Origin: Pegea sp. RAD2-039 | Lineage: Eukaryota > Chordata > Thaliacea > Salpida > Salpidae | Assembly: GCA_034620365.1 (NCBI GenBank) | Contig: JAQGEQ010000124.1 | Coordinates: 372,001 to 436,000, forward strand | DNA length: 64,000 nucleotides | Direction: 5' to 3' | Shown: piece after piece, positions 51,471-62,669 of the stretch | Layout: the number at the start of each line of letters is the position of its first letter | Numbering within the stretch: the stretch's first letter is position 1 | Notes under the pieces: model-generated | Told to the model about the DNA's origin: nothing | Seen by the model: only the letters and a program-made list of their open reading frames with translations | The model's database searches: none | Made by a program: the position numbers and the translations under genes

Positions 51471-53817
51471 TACCTATATAGAAAGATTATACTTAATCTT
51501 CATGCTCTTAATTATTGTACTTTCTAGTTTAATAACATTAACTTAAAAATGAGTCCCTAAAAACTAAAATAGAATTTAAAATCATTTTAATTTGATTTAA
51601 TTATTTCACTATATTTTTGGCTAATATAATATATGATAAGAAATCTGAACTGTTAATAACAACAAATATTCTACATTGTTCATATAATACAATCAACAAC
51701 ACCAATTCTAGTTAATTAATGGGAATAAATCAAATTTTGTTTTTATTAATATTAGTTTAATTAGCAAAAAAGGTACATACATAACAATATTTTTTAATTA
51801 TTTTAACTTAAATTAACAGATTTTGACACTTTATTGACTTTGACATTTTGTAATGATTAATACAAACACGATAAGTAGCATGCACTTGATGCAACCATCA
51901 GCATTTAAATAAAATTTTAAAGATCTGACTTTAACACAGCAACTTCTCAAGATCTATAGAAGAATTTACATAATTAAATATAGAATTTTTTTAACTTAAG
52001 TGTTTTAGAAGCTTTTTAAGTGCAACGAAATTGTAATAAACAAAAAATAATAATTTTTTTAGCATTTTCTGAATTATAATTTAAATATAAATTATTTATT
52101 TAGCAAAACTTTTTATTGCATTTCAATTACAATTTTCAAATACAAACTGTCACTTGCAAAATTATCAAGTGCAACCAGACATGAATACAAATTATTATTA
52201 GAAAATATTAATTTAATTATCTACTGTGATTTTTTTTGTTTCTCGGAAATTAAAGAATCTTAAATTGATGAAATTTAAAATTTTAGAATATAATTATTAA
52301 TACTATTGAATGAACAGAACATTTTTTTCTTTAAATTTTACGTTTTATTTCTAAGTATTTTTACATTTGTTATTTGATTCACTAAATTTGGGAAAAAGTT
52401 CTTTAGTTGATCTCACCTAACTAGTTGATGATATTATTACTGTATGATATTATATTTATTTTCTCAAATCTCTATTTAAAAATATCCTTTTGTAAATATG
52501 TCATTATATTTAAAAGTTTGATAAAAGTGTAATTCTTGAAGTAATTTCTACAAAATAAGTCTTGTTTGGGATCAACAACTCATTTACAAGTTAAAAAAAA
52601 TAAAGATTAAAATTGATCTGCAGACGGCTCACACTTGATAGTCAAAAGCGACGAAGAGGAAAACATAAAGATTATAAAGAGGAGACTGATTAGCAACTTT
52701 TATTTTCATATGTATTTTTAACATACATTTTTGTTAACTAGTTCAACAATTCAAAACTTAAAAAAGTTTTATAATTCAGTTTTGAAATGATTGATTTTGT
52801 GCAATTGAGTAAAAGTACTTTGGTTGAGAAATTGAATCTATGGAAATAATATTTAGTTTAATTACAATTAGTTTTATTAATTTGAACAGCTAGAATTAAT
52901 GAGAGTATATTTTTAATTATATATTATTATCTTTTCAAAAAAAGTAGGTTTCAGAGACATTCTATTTAAATTTGAGATATAATTTGATAATGAATTTAAA
53001 ACGTTACTAACAGATATTATTTTAAGTTTCACAAAATTGAAACTAAAAATAAACTTATTTAAGTTGAAACATCTTACATTTGATTTTAAATAAAAATAAT
53101 GATAAAAAATTTAAAAAAATTCCTTTTTTTAAATTCATTTTTAAAAAATTGGTAAAGTTTTAAAGCAACTTTTGAGATCTTTTTAAAAAGTTTTGAAAAT
53201 AATAGTAGTTTCAAAAATTGAAGCTACAAAGAAATTAAAATTAGTTGTGTTGTAAGTGAATCTTTAAAATCTTGATTTAAAAATAATTTTATTGCTGTTA
53301 TCTAGAACTAAACTTTCTTAACAACTTTTATGATATACATTTTATTGATTATACAGAAATAATCAATGAAATAATTCAATTTTATTTTATTCAAGTACAA
53401 TAGTCCATCAAAACAGATATTTTTGAAATTTTGAATTAGTATCACATAACATCAATTTTCTTTGTAAAAAAGAGACAAAAATAAAAAGAATTAACATAAA
53501 AGTCAAAAAAATAAAACACCATTTTTAACCATAAATACACATTTTTTTGAATTCACTAGCATCGACATAAGATAATTTGAAATAATATTTTAAGAAAATA
53601 AACTTAAAATTATTAAAAATTAAAATATTCTAAGGCTAAATTTAGTACATGCAAATAACCCTGAAAGCGATTATTCAATTATTCATTAAATTGACAAGTT
53701 ATAAACGTAAACTTACAAATGACGTCACGAACACGTTTTAGCCGTTGAAAAAAATCACCAAGCAAAACAAGATTACTAAAAATATTTGTCAACAAAACTG
53801 TTGTTGTCTCGACAACA

Positions 53818-55253
53818 CTATTTGCTAGCATCAGTTGCTGCATCTTCATCCTTATTTTTTTGATCTTCAGTTGATTCCTCTGCTTGGATTGATTCTTTGT
53901 TACGCAGTCGTAAAATTCGAGTTAACTCTTCTATGTAGCTAAGGGCCATTTGGAGAGTTTCATATTTTGACAGTTTCCTGAAATCAACGTTAAAATTAAG
54001 GCGCGATAAGTCTGTGACGTCATTAACGCGTTTTTGACTTTAAATTTGGATTAAAAACCCGAAAAATTAAATTGAAAATTTTTATGTTTAGATTACAAAC
54101 TCGCCCAAAATATACCTTCTTCGACTTATAGCAGGAACAACATCACGAAGTGAATCAAAAGCTCGATTTAAACCTTCCATCCTTCGGCGTTCACGTGCAT
54201 TAGCTGCTTGTCGTCGTAATCTACCATTTACCTACAAAAAAAAAGTTTAAAAAAATTTTATTAAGTCTAAAAAATTGTAAATCACAAATCAAAGTTGAAA
54301 TGTTAAAAAGTTCGGTTCCCTCAACATATCATGTGCTTCCTGAAAACTCTTTGGGTCTCATCAACAAGCTCTGAGTCTCCCTAAACATGCTCTGGGGCCC
54401 ATAAAAGCTCTTAACAAGTTATGAGTCTAGGCCTGTTGAAATTTTAACAAATTGCGGCCCTCTGGACACTCTAGAAAATCTCGCGTTTCAATTCTTTAAA
54501 CTTTTTCTAAATCTTCTATTTGAAAAATAAATTTGAAGTTTTAAGAGTTAAAAAACACCAATCATTTAACCATTAAAAGCAGTCAGAATAAACGCGCTTT
54601 TTACAAAAGCACATTCATTTTGTCTCGCTAATCACCTGGTCCTCGATACGCGGTGACAAGCTGCGTGCTATGACGTCACAAGTTCCGTTTTTATACTTTT
54701 GCGGAAATTTTGGTTGTCATGTCAACAAGTGAAACTATAGTTTTCAGTTTTAGAAGATTTTTTCACCATTTTCAGGCAATAAAGTTTATTTACTCTCAAA
54801 AAATTAAGATTTAAGCGTCTATGACAACCGAGTAATTTTTTGAGGTATTTATATTCAAATTCGAAAAAAATTCATAAAAGAACTAATATAAAAGTCTGAA
54901 AAATTTACCTTATGACGTAATAAGGAGTCATGTGACGTCATAAAATTTTCACGGTTCAACTGAGTTGACTCATGATACGAATATGACGTCATGGGGTTAC
55001 TGGTTACCGTGGTAACATCATCTGATGCTATAGTATCACCAGGAGCTGTTTCAAAGGATGTCTCTGGTGAAGAAGAGAACAAAAAGTTCGATTCCGTTTC
55101 AATGAGTTGAGATTTCGGAAGTAGCGTCATAATTGAAGATAATGGTTGATGTGATGACGTCACTAGTTGATCATTGATGACGTCATCGCTGTTTTCTGAG
55201 TAGTTTATCGTCTCATTTGTCCATTTAGTTGTTTCATAACTTGTTGAAATCAT
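53818..55253 (-). CDS. Atonal-family bHLH transcription factor, 3 exons
   Basis: Atonal/ATOH factors act as proneural E-box-binding proteins with an E-protein partner. Exons 54909-55253, 54116-54231 and 53818-53977 join in phase to 206 aa. The first exon (115 residues) is Ser/Thr-rich and probably disordered. The bHLH domain starts at the second exon: [20 protein letters not shown] (basic region with the N-A-R-E-R-R-R core), [13 protein letters not shown] (helix 1) and, across the splice, [18 protein letters not shown] (helix 2). The opening VNG(x)[13 protein letters not shown] and the KYETLQMA motif place it with ATOH1/Atonal rather than neurogenin or NeuroD. A short acidic tail follows. Exon 1 carries four TGACGTCA sites and a perfect GTTACCGTGGTAAC palindrome (about 55002-55015). 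The first intron (54232-54908) contains the recurring phrase CTCATCAACAAGCTCTGAGTC at 54315-54480. Confidence 0.94.
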
Positions 55254-56789
55254 TTTAACAAATCTTAAGTTCCTGAAAAAAAATTGAAAAGTTAATTTTC
55301 TGATTTTGAAGTAAATTTCTGAAATGAGTTTTGAAGAAGAAGATAAAAATGAAGAAAAAAGAATTTATAAAACCTTAATTATTTATCACTTATAAATTAT
55401 TTATACGATATTTATTATTATTTAAGTCTTCTAGTCTTCATATTTTTTGTAGATTTAATTACCAATTGACAATTTAAACAAATTATTTTTCACTTTTAAA
55501 TTCACAAATAGCTCAATTAGAAATTTCAACATCAAACTTTTAACTCAGATTCTTATTTTATTTTAAACGATAATTTGATGCTGAAAAACGCAAAAGCAAG
55601 TTAAAGTAATAAACATAAAATGAAAAATGATTTAAAAATATTAATACAACTTTTAGATATCAATTAAACTTTTTAGAGTTAAATAAAAACTTTTTCTATT
55701 TATGAAAACACATAAATATATAAAAGATATATTAATTGATAAATTTATATTGTTTTATTTAAAATATTTATAAATATATAACTGTGCTGTTATTGTTAAA
55801 CTACACTATCAGTTATATCTAATAAAACTTATATACAGTTGTCTTTGGAAAAAAGAATATCTTCCAATTTTGAAATAAATTTTACTTTTGAATTAATCTG
55901 TTAGTTTCAAAAAGAAATTTGCATTAAAAGTTTGAGGTCTTAAAAAAAGGAAAAATAATAATGAAAGATGAAATTGAAAAGTTTCTTGTACTTGTCAAAC
56001 AATATGATAAAAACTTTGATTTCTAGATCAGATATTGGGTTGGAACACAGCTATTTAATAAAATGAAATTTTCAAGGTTGACAAAATATCTTGATGTATC
56101 GACTTGTAAATCTTGTGCAAAAAATCGTAAAGTTTGCAAAAAATATTTTGACAATTGAATACACAGAGTAATTTTGAAGTTAATTTTTTATTAATGATGC
56201 CTTATAAACACTTTCTAATATCAGATTATAGATGAGATGCTTTTCATCGATAGTGCAACAATTTAATTTTTCATTCGTTCAAAATCTTTAACAAATCCTA
56301 TTTCTAAATCAAGTCTACAGTCTTGTATTGAGCCTAAAAAATCTAAGTTAAAAAAAAGAAGAAAAATATTAAACAGCACTTTACTAAAATTAATCTTTAA
56401 ATTACTAAAAGTTAAGAATAGATTGTTATCTTAAAAGCTTTTTTTGACATTCGCTTTTAAAAATAAATCCTGATTCACTAACGTTGTTGTTTTTTACTTA
56501 TTCTGCCAACTAATAGATAATACTGATTAATAAAAGCTTTCAGCTAGTTTGATATTAGTTTTGATGATAACTTAAATATTTCAATTTATAATTTTAAATG
56601 TTTATCTTTATGCTGAATGTTTATTAAACAAATTATGACTTTATGTAAACTCTCTCAAAAGATTTACTTAAAAGAAGTAGTTAAAGGGAAGTTTATACCA
56701 ATTATTCAGGAAACCCTCTTTTCTTTGTTCAGAAATATTTGGTGGGAGTCGATACGTGTAGAATACAATAAATCCAACCAAGTATTTCA

Positions 56790-56990
56790 TTGAAAAAAAC
56801 CATGCTGTGAGTTAAAGAGATTCAGTTTTTTATGCAGCAGGATTCTCCACATCAACAAGGTATCCAGCGGAACAAAAGAACTGATGTAGATACCCCCGAC
56901 TGACATTGTAGTCATATGTAGACATTGCTGTCAGAAGGACAGTGAGACGAACTGCCTACGAGGCTTCAAGTCCGGCTTCAAGTTTTGATT
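56790..56990 (-). repeat. Degenerate retroelement 3' fragment, inverted
   Basis: The reverse complement reads AAGCCGGACTTGAAGCCTCG, then CAGTTCGTCTCACTGTCCTT, and later ACCTTGTTGATGTGGAGAAT and CAGCATGG, parallel to 2460-2600. Frames are broken. Confidence 0.5.
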
Positions 56991-59685
56991 TTCTGTTATG
57001 ATTAATCAGACTAACAAGGAAATTCAGTTCGGATTTCTATGGAATTTTCATCATCATATTTTTTGGTTAGTTTTATGCTTCTATATTCATTATTGCTGCT
57101 TGACTAAATTTTAAAACTGATTTAAATCTTTGAGACAAATTTTCACCTTTAATTATTTCAGTGAATTTCAAGATTGATGATATTTATTCTTGGTGAGTAT
57201 CGACAGAAAGAATTTCCACAAAACTTACTTTTGTAAAATATAAATCTAAAAGCCTCAGTTTTTAATTTCATTGACAATTAGAGTTTAATTTCACGCAAAT
57301 CACAATTATATACTAAGTCTAGCTAAATTGACTTAATACTTCGATTTATAAAAACTCTTTGGCTAAGAAAGCATTCTTGGTAAATTTTAACCGTATCTTC
57401 TAGAACGCACAGTTGAGTACATACCTGATCTGAGTAAAATTATTCATTAAATTTAATTTAAGAATTGTCGTTAAAATCATTTCCAATCATTTTATTCCAC
57501 CAGCCAAGTAATTGATTAAACTTTAAGCCAAATTAATTAAGTAACAACCCATTTAGTAGATAAGATATATAATTCTACATGATAGCTAAACAAGAATAAC
57601 TTGACCAAATGAATTAGATGAGCCAGTCTTAACATTTGAATTTGCAAAATTTGTAAAGACCATCTTTATAAAAATAAAATCTTATATATATTGACACAAA
57701 ACATAGTAAATTGAAGCTTTGCAAAAAATGACAATTGAGAAGTTTAAATAAATAAGTTTTAATAATATAATATTAAAATGGTCCAACATGAAACGTTTTT
57801 ATAATGGCTCTATCTTTTACATTCATTAAACAAAAGGTATTTAAAAATTTACTTTTAATCTAACCATGAAATTCAAATAAATTGTAACGAATTTAGTTTT
57901 TTTGATATATAAAAACATACAAATAAATCTTAATTTGTAAACTTGACTGATTGAAAGTTATTGACAATTGAAGTTATTTCTATCTTTTATTTTCTATAGG
58001 TTTACGACGTACTTAGACCAAAAAAAATACTTTTTGCAGCTGCTTTTAATAAAATTGTGAAGATAATTATAAAACTTCATATTATGAAATTTATTAAGAT
58101 CAAGTTAAACAATCTATAAGAAAGACGACTAATTTAGTTTATTACATAACAAGCTTATGTTTCAACTTTGTATGAGAAAAGTTCTGCAAAACCATACTAC
58201 AAAAAAAACCATTTTAGTTTATTTGGTTTCTTTACTTTTTGTTGCTGTAAATTGAGGTCATTGTTGTTATTTTCTTCTATTGAATAAAGGTGAATAATAG
58301 TATTTGTTATTTTATTCAAATTTTTTGTTTTGTTTTTTATTTAATTCTGTTTATTTATGTGTATTGTGTTTGCTATATTTGGTTAAATGCGAAAGTTTAA
58401 AAACTGTTTTTTTGATTTATTTATTTATGTAAATAGAATTTATCATTTGATAAAAACTAAAAATTTTTATTTTAATTAATGCTTAACAATTTTTATAAAA
58501 ATTATTTTATATAATTAATTGATACTTTTAATGGTTTAATATTTTTATTATTTAATTTGATTTTTATCAAATCCCATTTTACAATCTTAATAAATATAAT
58601 ATATTTTCTTAAATCATTTAATAGTTTAATAAATTTATTTAATCTTATTCAATTTTGAAAATTTTGGGTTGACCTTTTTATGAGTTTGTTAAATACTTGG
58701 TATATATATTTGTTTACTTTTTTACTGATGTTGATTTTATTATACCAATTTTGATATTTTATGACTAGATAATTATTAATTCTAATTTTTTAAGATTTTT
58801 TTTGTATTTTAAAAATCTTACTTATTTAAATTAATATTTAGTTTTAATTCTATATTTGAGATTAATTTTTGAATAATACATTTATTTTAGCACTACTGAT
58901 CAATAATTTCATCAACATTTATTTTGTTTTAAATATGATATTTACTAATATAAGTTTGTTTTCTTGTTTGTATAAAAGTAAAATGTTTTTTTTTATATTT
59001 GGATAATTAGATTTTAATGTTTTTTTGTATTTAATCAAACAATTGTTATACTAATTTTTTAGTTAAATGTTAGATTCTTATTGGTTACTACTTTTATTTT
59101 TTATAAGTAAGATATCAAATATATAATATTTCAATTGAACTAAAATGAATTTAAAAATTCAATGATATATCTAATTTGACTAAGATACATAAATAAAACT
59201 GAAATATTAATTATCTATTAATAAAAATCTTTTTTTTTATTATTTAAAACTATTGTTAAATTATGTTTCTAACTATATTTATATAATTATATATTTGGAT
59301 TGTTCTAAAATTTCAGACAGTTTACTTTTATCACTTTTATAAATTTATCTTTATTAGCTTTTAAGCTTTTATAACATTATACTAATTATATATTTGGATT
59401 AGCTTTAAATATTGATGTATAATAGTATGATAGAAATTTTCTCATCACAACTGTCTTATACTTATATGTTTGCTTTGATTTCTTTTATATTAATTTTGTT
59501 GAACTTTTATATTTGAGATATTTTCTTTATTTCTTTACATCTATATTGTTTTTGTTTGATATAAAAATTTTATCATGTATCTTCTACAGTTTTATGTTAT
59601 CTTGTGAATAAATACAAATTTATAATATTTAATTATATTAAAATTTTTGATCAAAATTTAATAATTTGATATTTAATATTCAGAT

Positions 59686-59880
59686 GTGACGTCACACAAA
59701 GCCATGATGTCATCAACAAAAAACTGTAGATACTCTTTAATTGGTTGAAAAATTTCTGTACAAAAATGATATTTATGTAACTAATTAATAACCAATCAAA
59801 TGTAAATATTAAAAAAAATCATGATGACGTCATCACATCTCGTTATTTCTTCTTTAAGTGGGTTTTGTCGCTCTGATAAT
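59686..59880 (+). repeat. ~190-bp CRE-containing segment, left copy
   Basis: It contains TGACGTCA, then GATGTCATCAACAA, AATCATGATGACGTCATCA and AGTGGGTTTTGTCGCTCTGATA. The same blocks occur in the same order at 62905-63090. The two copies bracket the MEST-like/TIMMDC1 pair. Confidence 0.8.
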
Positions 59881-60407
59881 ACGAACATTCCTAGCTATTA
59901 AGTGTCCGTAAAATTGTAATCAAAAACGCTCTGTAAAAAGCAACTATTTTGTGGTACATACGTCATCAAATCTAGAAACATACGTCATCAAATCTAGAAA
60001 CATACGTCATTGTATTTTGCATTTTGTCACTCATACGTTTAGCTTCTAATTGATTACTGTCAATTTTATTTGTAAATTTTTTCAATCGTGTACAGTTTGT
60101 TTGATTCTCTGCCTTTTTGAAGCCACTTATGACGTCATTGCTGCCGATGACGTCAGATTATTACGTATGTATATGTTGTAGCTGTATATAAGTTTCTTTA
60201 TGGCGTCATAGTGTTTGTTGATGACGTCAGAGCGGTTAGTTTTATGATTTCATGCAAGGAAGTTTAGAAGAAAATGGAAATGGAAAATGATGAAGCCTTT
60301 TTATACACCATAATATGTACAAATTTGACCTTTTAACCCTTAAAATAATCAAATTTTGAATAAAAAATCTGACGTCATCACTTCGTTGTAAATATTGTTT
60401 ATTGTTC

Positions 60408-60505
60408 GTAGGTTGCTAAGGAGTAAACTGCTAAGAAGTAGGTTGCTAGGGACAGGTTGCTAAGAAATTAATTACTGAAAGAAAGATTGTTAAGAAACTG
60501 GTTGC
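60408..60505 (+). promoter_or_regulatory. GTTGCTAAG motif cluster just upstream of the MEST-like start
   Basis: GGTTGCTAAGGAG, CTGCTAAGAAG, GGTTGCTAGGGAC, GGTTGCTAAG, ATTGTTAAGAAA and GGTTGCAAACG follow one another within 100 bp, ending 13 bp before the ATG at 60518. GTTGCTA(A/G)G is an RFX X-box half-site. A regulatory or 5'-UTR role is inference. Confidence 0.45.
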
Positions 60506-60517
60506 AAACGAATCAGA

Positions 60518-61537
60518 ATGATGTCTTCTAACTTTATCTGTCTTATTCTTGCAATTTTCACTCTTCCATTCTTAGTTCCACCTCCAAACAAACCTGATGA
60601 CGTCATCAACATCGATTTGTCACCATCGTTACGTAAATGGCATGATAGCGGCCACATCATTAACATATATCAACAAGAAATCTTTTATAATTATTTCAAA
60701 TCTTTGTTACCTAGCAACAAAACTTTTCTACTAGTACACGGATTCCCTACATCAAGCTACGATTTCCATCGCGTCATCGACACGCTGTTACGTCATGGTG
60801 ACGTCATTGCACATGATCACGTGGGATTTGGTTTTTCATCGAAACCTCAAAATTTTACTTATTCGTTATCGGAATTGGCGGAACACACGATGGAGCTATG
60901 GCGTCGTTTGAATGTGACGTCATCAAAACGCGATTTACACGTCATCGCACATGATATGGGTGATAGTGTGGTATGTGAGATGCTTGCAAGGTTGTCACGT
61001 GACCAACTGCCTGATGTTTATCGAGATCTTTTTAAATCAATCACTTTTACAAATGGTGGAATGATTATCTCAAAAGCCAATTTAAGAATCGGCCAAATTC
61101 TTCTTTCAAGTCCAATATTTGGTCCTTACTTCACGTTGCTTAGCAACCGACTACGCGTCGCTGAACTTTTCACTCGACGTCAACTAGCATCGATTTTTTC
61201 ACCTCAATGTGACGCATCGTTGGTTGATGACGTCATCAATGATATAATGGCGACAAATCGCGTTAATAGTGGCGATTTAATGTTTCATAAACTGATTTAT
61301 TATCTTTCTGATCGACGCAATTTCGAATTTCGATGGTTTCCCGCTCTTGCAAATCCATCGATGAAAATGCGGTTGCTATGGGGTGATAGTGACGCTGTAG
61401 CGCCACTTGAGATTGCTACGGGGATTCAAGCACTCAGTTCCGGCCAAATTGATTTGACAGTACTGAAAGGAGTCGGTCATTTTGGAATGTTAGAACAACC
61501 TGAACTATGGGCAGAAGAAGTCTTAAAAATTCTTTAA
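60518..61537 (+). CDS. MEST: MEST-like alpha/beta hydrolase, intronless
   Basis: This is a membrane-anchored alpha/beta hydrolase of the MEST/PEG1 family, related to epoxide hydrolases and dehalogenases; its substrate is unknown. It is 339 aa, usual for the family, with a hydrophobic N-terminal signal anchor (about 5-20). The oxyanion motif HGFPTSS is at 74-80, HVGFGFSSKP at 101-110, and the nucleophile elbow HDMGD at 145-149 with Asp146 as the probable nucleophile. FTNGG (177-181) matches the family SNGG segment. WGDSDAVAPLE (288-298) supplies the acid and GVGHFGMLEQPE (318-329) the catalytic His321. All catalytic residues are present. There are no introns, unlike most genes in this window, and four TGACGTCA sites lie in the coding sequence. 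No AATAAA is seen before the next gene, which starts 106 bp on. Confidence 0.93.
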   Translation: MMSSNFICLILAIFTLPFLVPPPNKPDDVINIDLSPSLRKWHDSGHIINIYQQEIFYNYFKSLLPSNKTFLLVHGFPTSSYDFHRVIDTLLRHGDVIAHDHVGFGFSSKPQNFTYSLSELAEHTMELWRRLNVTSSKRDLHVIAHDMGDSVVCEMLARLSRDQLPDVYRDLFKSITFTNGGMIISKANLRIGQILLSSPIFGPYFTLLSNRLRVAELFTRRQLASIFSPQCDASLVDDVINDIMATNRVNSGDLMFHKLIYYLSDRRNFEFRWFPALANPSMKMRLLWGDSDAVAPLEIATGIQALSSGQIDLTVLKGVGHFGMLEQPELWAEEVLKIL

Positions 61538-61625
61538 AACGCGCGCGCTATTTTTTAGATATTTAATTTTAAACCTTATTTTATCGCAATCATTTTGTAA
61601 GCAATTTTCAGCAATCATTTTTTCC

Positions 61626-61627
61626 AG
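61626..61627 (+). promoter_or_regulatory. Splice-acceptor-like AG between MEST-like and TIMMDC1
   Basis: CAATCATTTTTTCCAG ends at 61627, 16 bp before the TIMMDC1 ATG, in an 106-bp intercistronic gap without an AATAAA. There is no upstream exon it could join in cis that makes sense, so a spliced-leader acceptor is a candidate role. Confidence 0.45.
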
Positions 61628-61643
61628 CTAAGACTAGTAACTT

Positions 61644-62669
61644 ATGACGTCATCCCGTGACTTGATCGCGCAGTTTCGCATCGATGATTTCACCCCAGAA
61701 CAAATCCAATCAATCATACAACGATGTCAAGCTCAAAAATTCAATTTTACAAAATCCACGACATCAGCTCGCGCTTTTAGTCGCCATCTCTGTGACGTCA
61801 TCAAAAAACAGGAATTAGCGCGATTCAAATTCTACGTAATTGTTGGTATTCTTCGAGTACGTCATTACCGCGACCCAGGGGCACAGTTGGACGGTTGGTT
61901 TGATCGTTTTTTGATAGGGAAAGTCGATTTGGATATTTGGAAGCCAAAAGAATCGTTAGAAGACGCTGTTCGAAAACAAGTTTCTAACTTTCGGCTAATT
62001 ACAGCACTTCCAGCCGGGTATGAAGACTTAAATCCCCGCCAACGTTTACGTGAAGCCTGGTGGCCATCTTCATCGAAAATTGAAAAGTATAATTTAATGT
62101 ATACGTCAGCGATGACGTCAGTATTTGTACTTTTTGGAGGTTGTTTTCTTGGTGCACAGCATGCCCGTCACCATGTCAGACAATTTCGTAAAAAAAGCCA
62201 AACACAAAGTTTTAAAGGTCGACCAGAGTTTTTACGTTCACAATCAAACGCGTTTTCGCGTTCGCTAGTTGTATATGGACTTCGATGGGGTTGGCGAATT
62301 GGGTTTATCATCGGAGGTTTTAATGTCATCACTACTTCATTACATATCTATCGTCTTCAAGATTCCTGTTTTCATTATTGTCTCGGTGTGGCGTTTCCAT
62401 ACGCGATTTATAACTGGAAACGAGGACCAGTTGCTATGGTGATGATGGGTTTGAGTACTGGGTTACTAGCAGGACTACCTATTGGCTTGTTGCTAGGTAC
62501 AAGTGGTCAGAACGCACGTCCACGTCTGTATGATGCTTTTGGGGCACCTGGGGTGGATTGTCGTTCACATCAAAGTAACTGGGATAATGATCAGTGGAAG
62601 ATGAATCAATTGAAGTATCAATCAATGGTTGAAATGATTAATGATTGTGAGATGACGTCATATCCTTAG
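61644..62669 (+). CDS. TIMMDC1: TIMMDC1-like mitochondrial complex I assembly factor, intronless
   Basis: TIMMDC1 is a multi-spanning inner-mitochondrial-membrane protein related to TIM17/TIM22 that helps build the membrane arm of respiratory complex I. The 341-aa product is slightly longer than human (285). The N-terminal ~140 residues are soluble and less conserved but end in LREAWWPSSS. The Tim17-like domain follows: helix 157-171 (SVFVLFGGCFLGAQHARHHV), a loop with FLRSQSNAFSRSLVVYG, the highly conserved RWGWRIGFIIGGFNVITTSL (214-233) and two more helices, the last AMVMMGLSTGLLAGLPIGLL (264-283). The ATG lies inside a TGACGTCA palindrome (CTTATGACGTCATCC). Three further sites occur: two within the coding sequence and one just before the stop. 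AATAAA is at 62715. The C-terminal 50 residues are unrelated to the human tail. Confidence 0.93.
   Translation: MTSSRDLIAQFRIDDFTPEQIQSIIQRCQAQKFNFTKSTTSARAFSRHLCDVIKKQELARFKFYVIVGILRVRHYRDPGAQLDGWFDRFLIGKVDLDIWKPKESLEDAVRKQVSNFRLITALPAGYEDLNPRQRLREAWWPSSSKIEKYNLMYTSAMTSVFVLFGGCFLGAQHARHHVRQFRKKSQTQSFKGRPEFLRSQSNAFSRSLVVYGLRWGWRIGFIIGGFNVITTSLHIYRLQDSCFHYCLGVAFPYAIYNWKRGPVAMVMMGLSTGLLAGLPIGLLLGTSGQNARPRLYDAFGAPGVDCRSHQSNWDNDQWKMNQLKYQSMVEMINDCEMTSYP

Larger units (their letters stand above)
50669..53817. other. Gene-free AT-rich spacer between CLUAP1 and the bHLH gene
   Basis: No gene is supported. Contents are a 22-bp tandem repeat (51204-51297), an orphan LINE 3' end (51395-51470) and long AT-rich DNA. 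TGACGTCA reappears only at 53718, close to the bHLH 3' end. Confidence 0.55.
55254..60517. other. Gene-free AT-rich interval upstream of the bHLH and MEST-like genes
   Basis: No gene is supported in 5.2 kb between two divergent starts. The last ~850 bp turn rich in TGACGTCA (59686, 59823, 60128, 60147, 60221, 60369), a tandem ATACGTCATCAAATCTAGAA motif (about 59957-60015) and GTTGCTAAG repeats just before MEST. A retroelement fragment lies at 56790-56990. Regulatory DNA for the Atonal-like gene would be expected in the left part, but I cannot point to an element. Confidence 0.5.
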
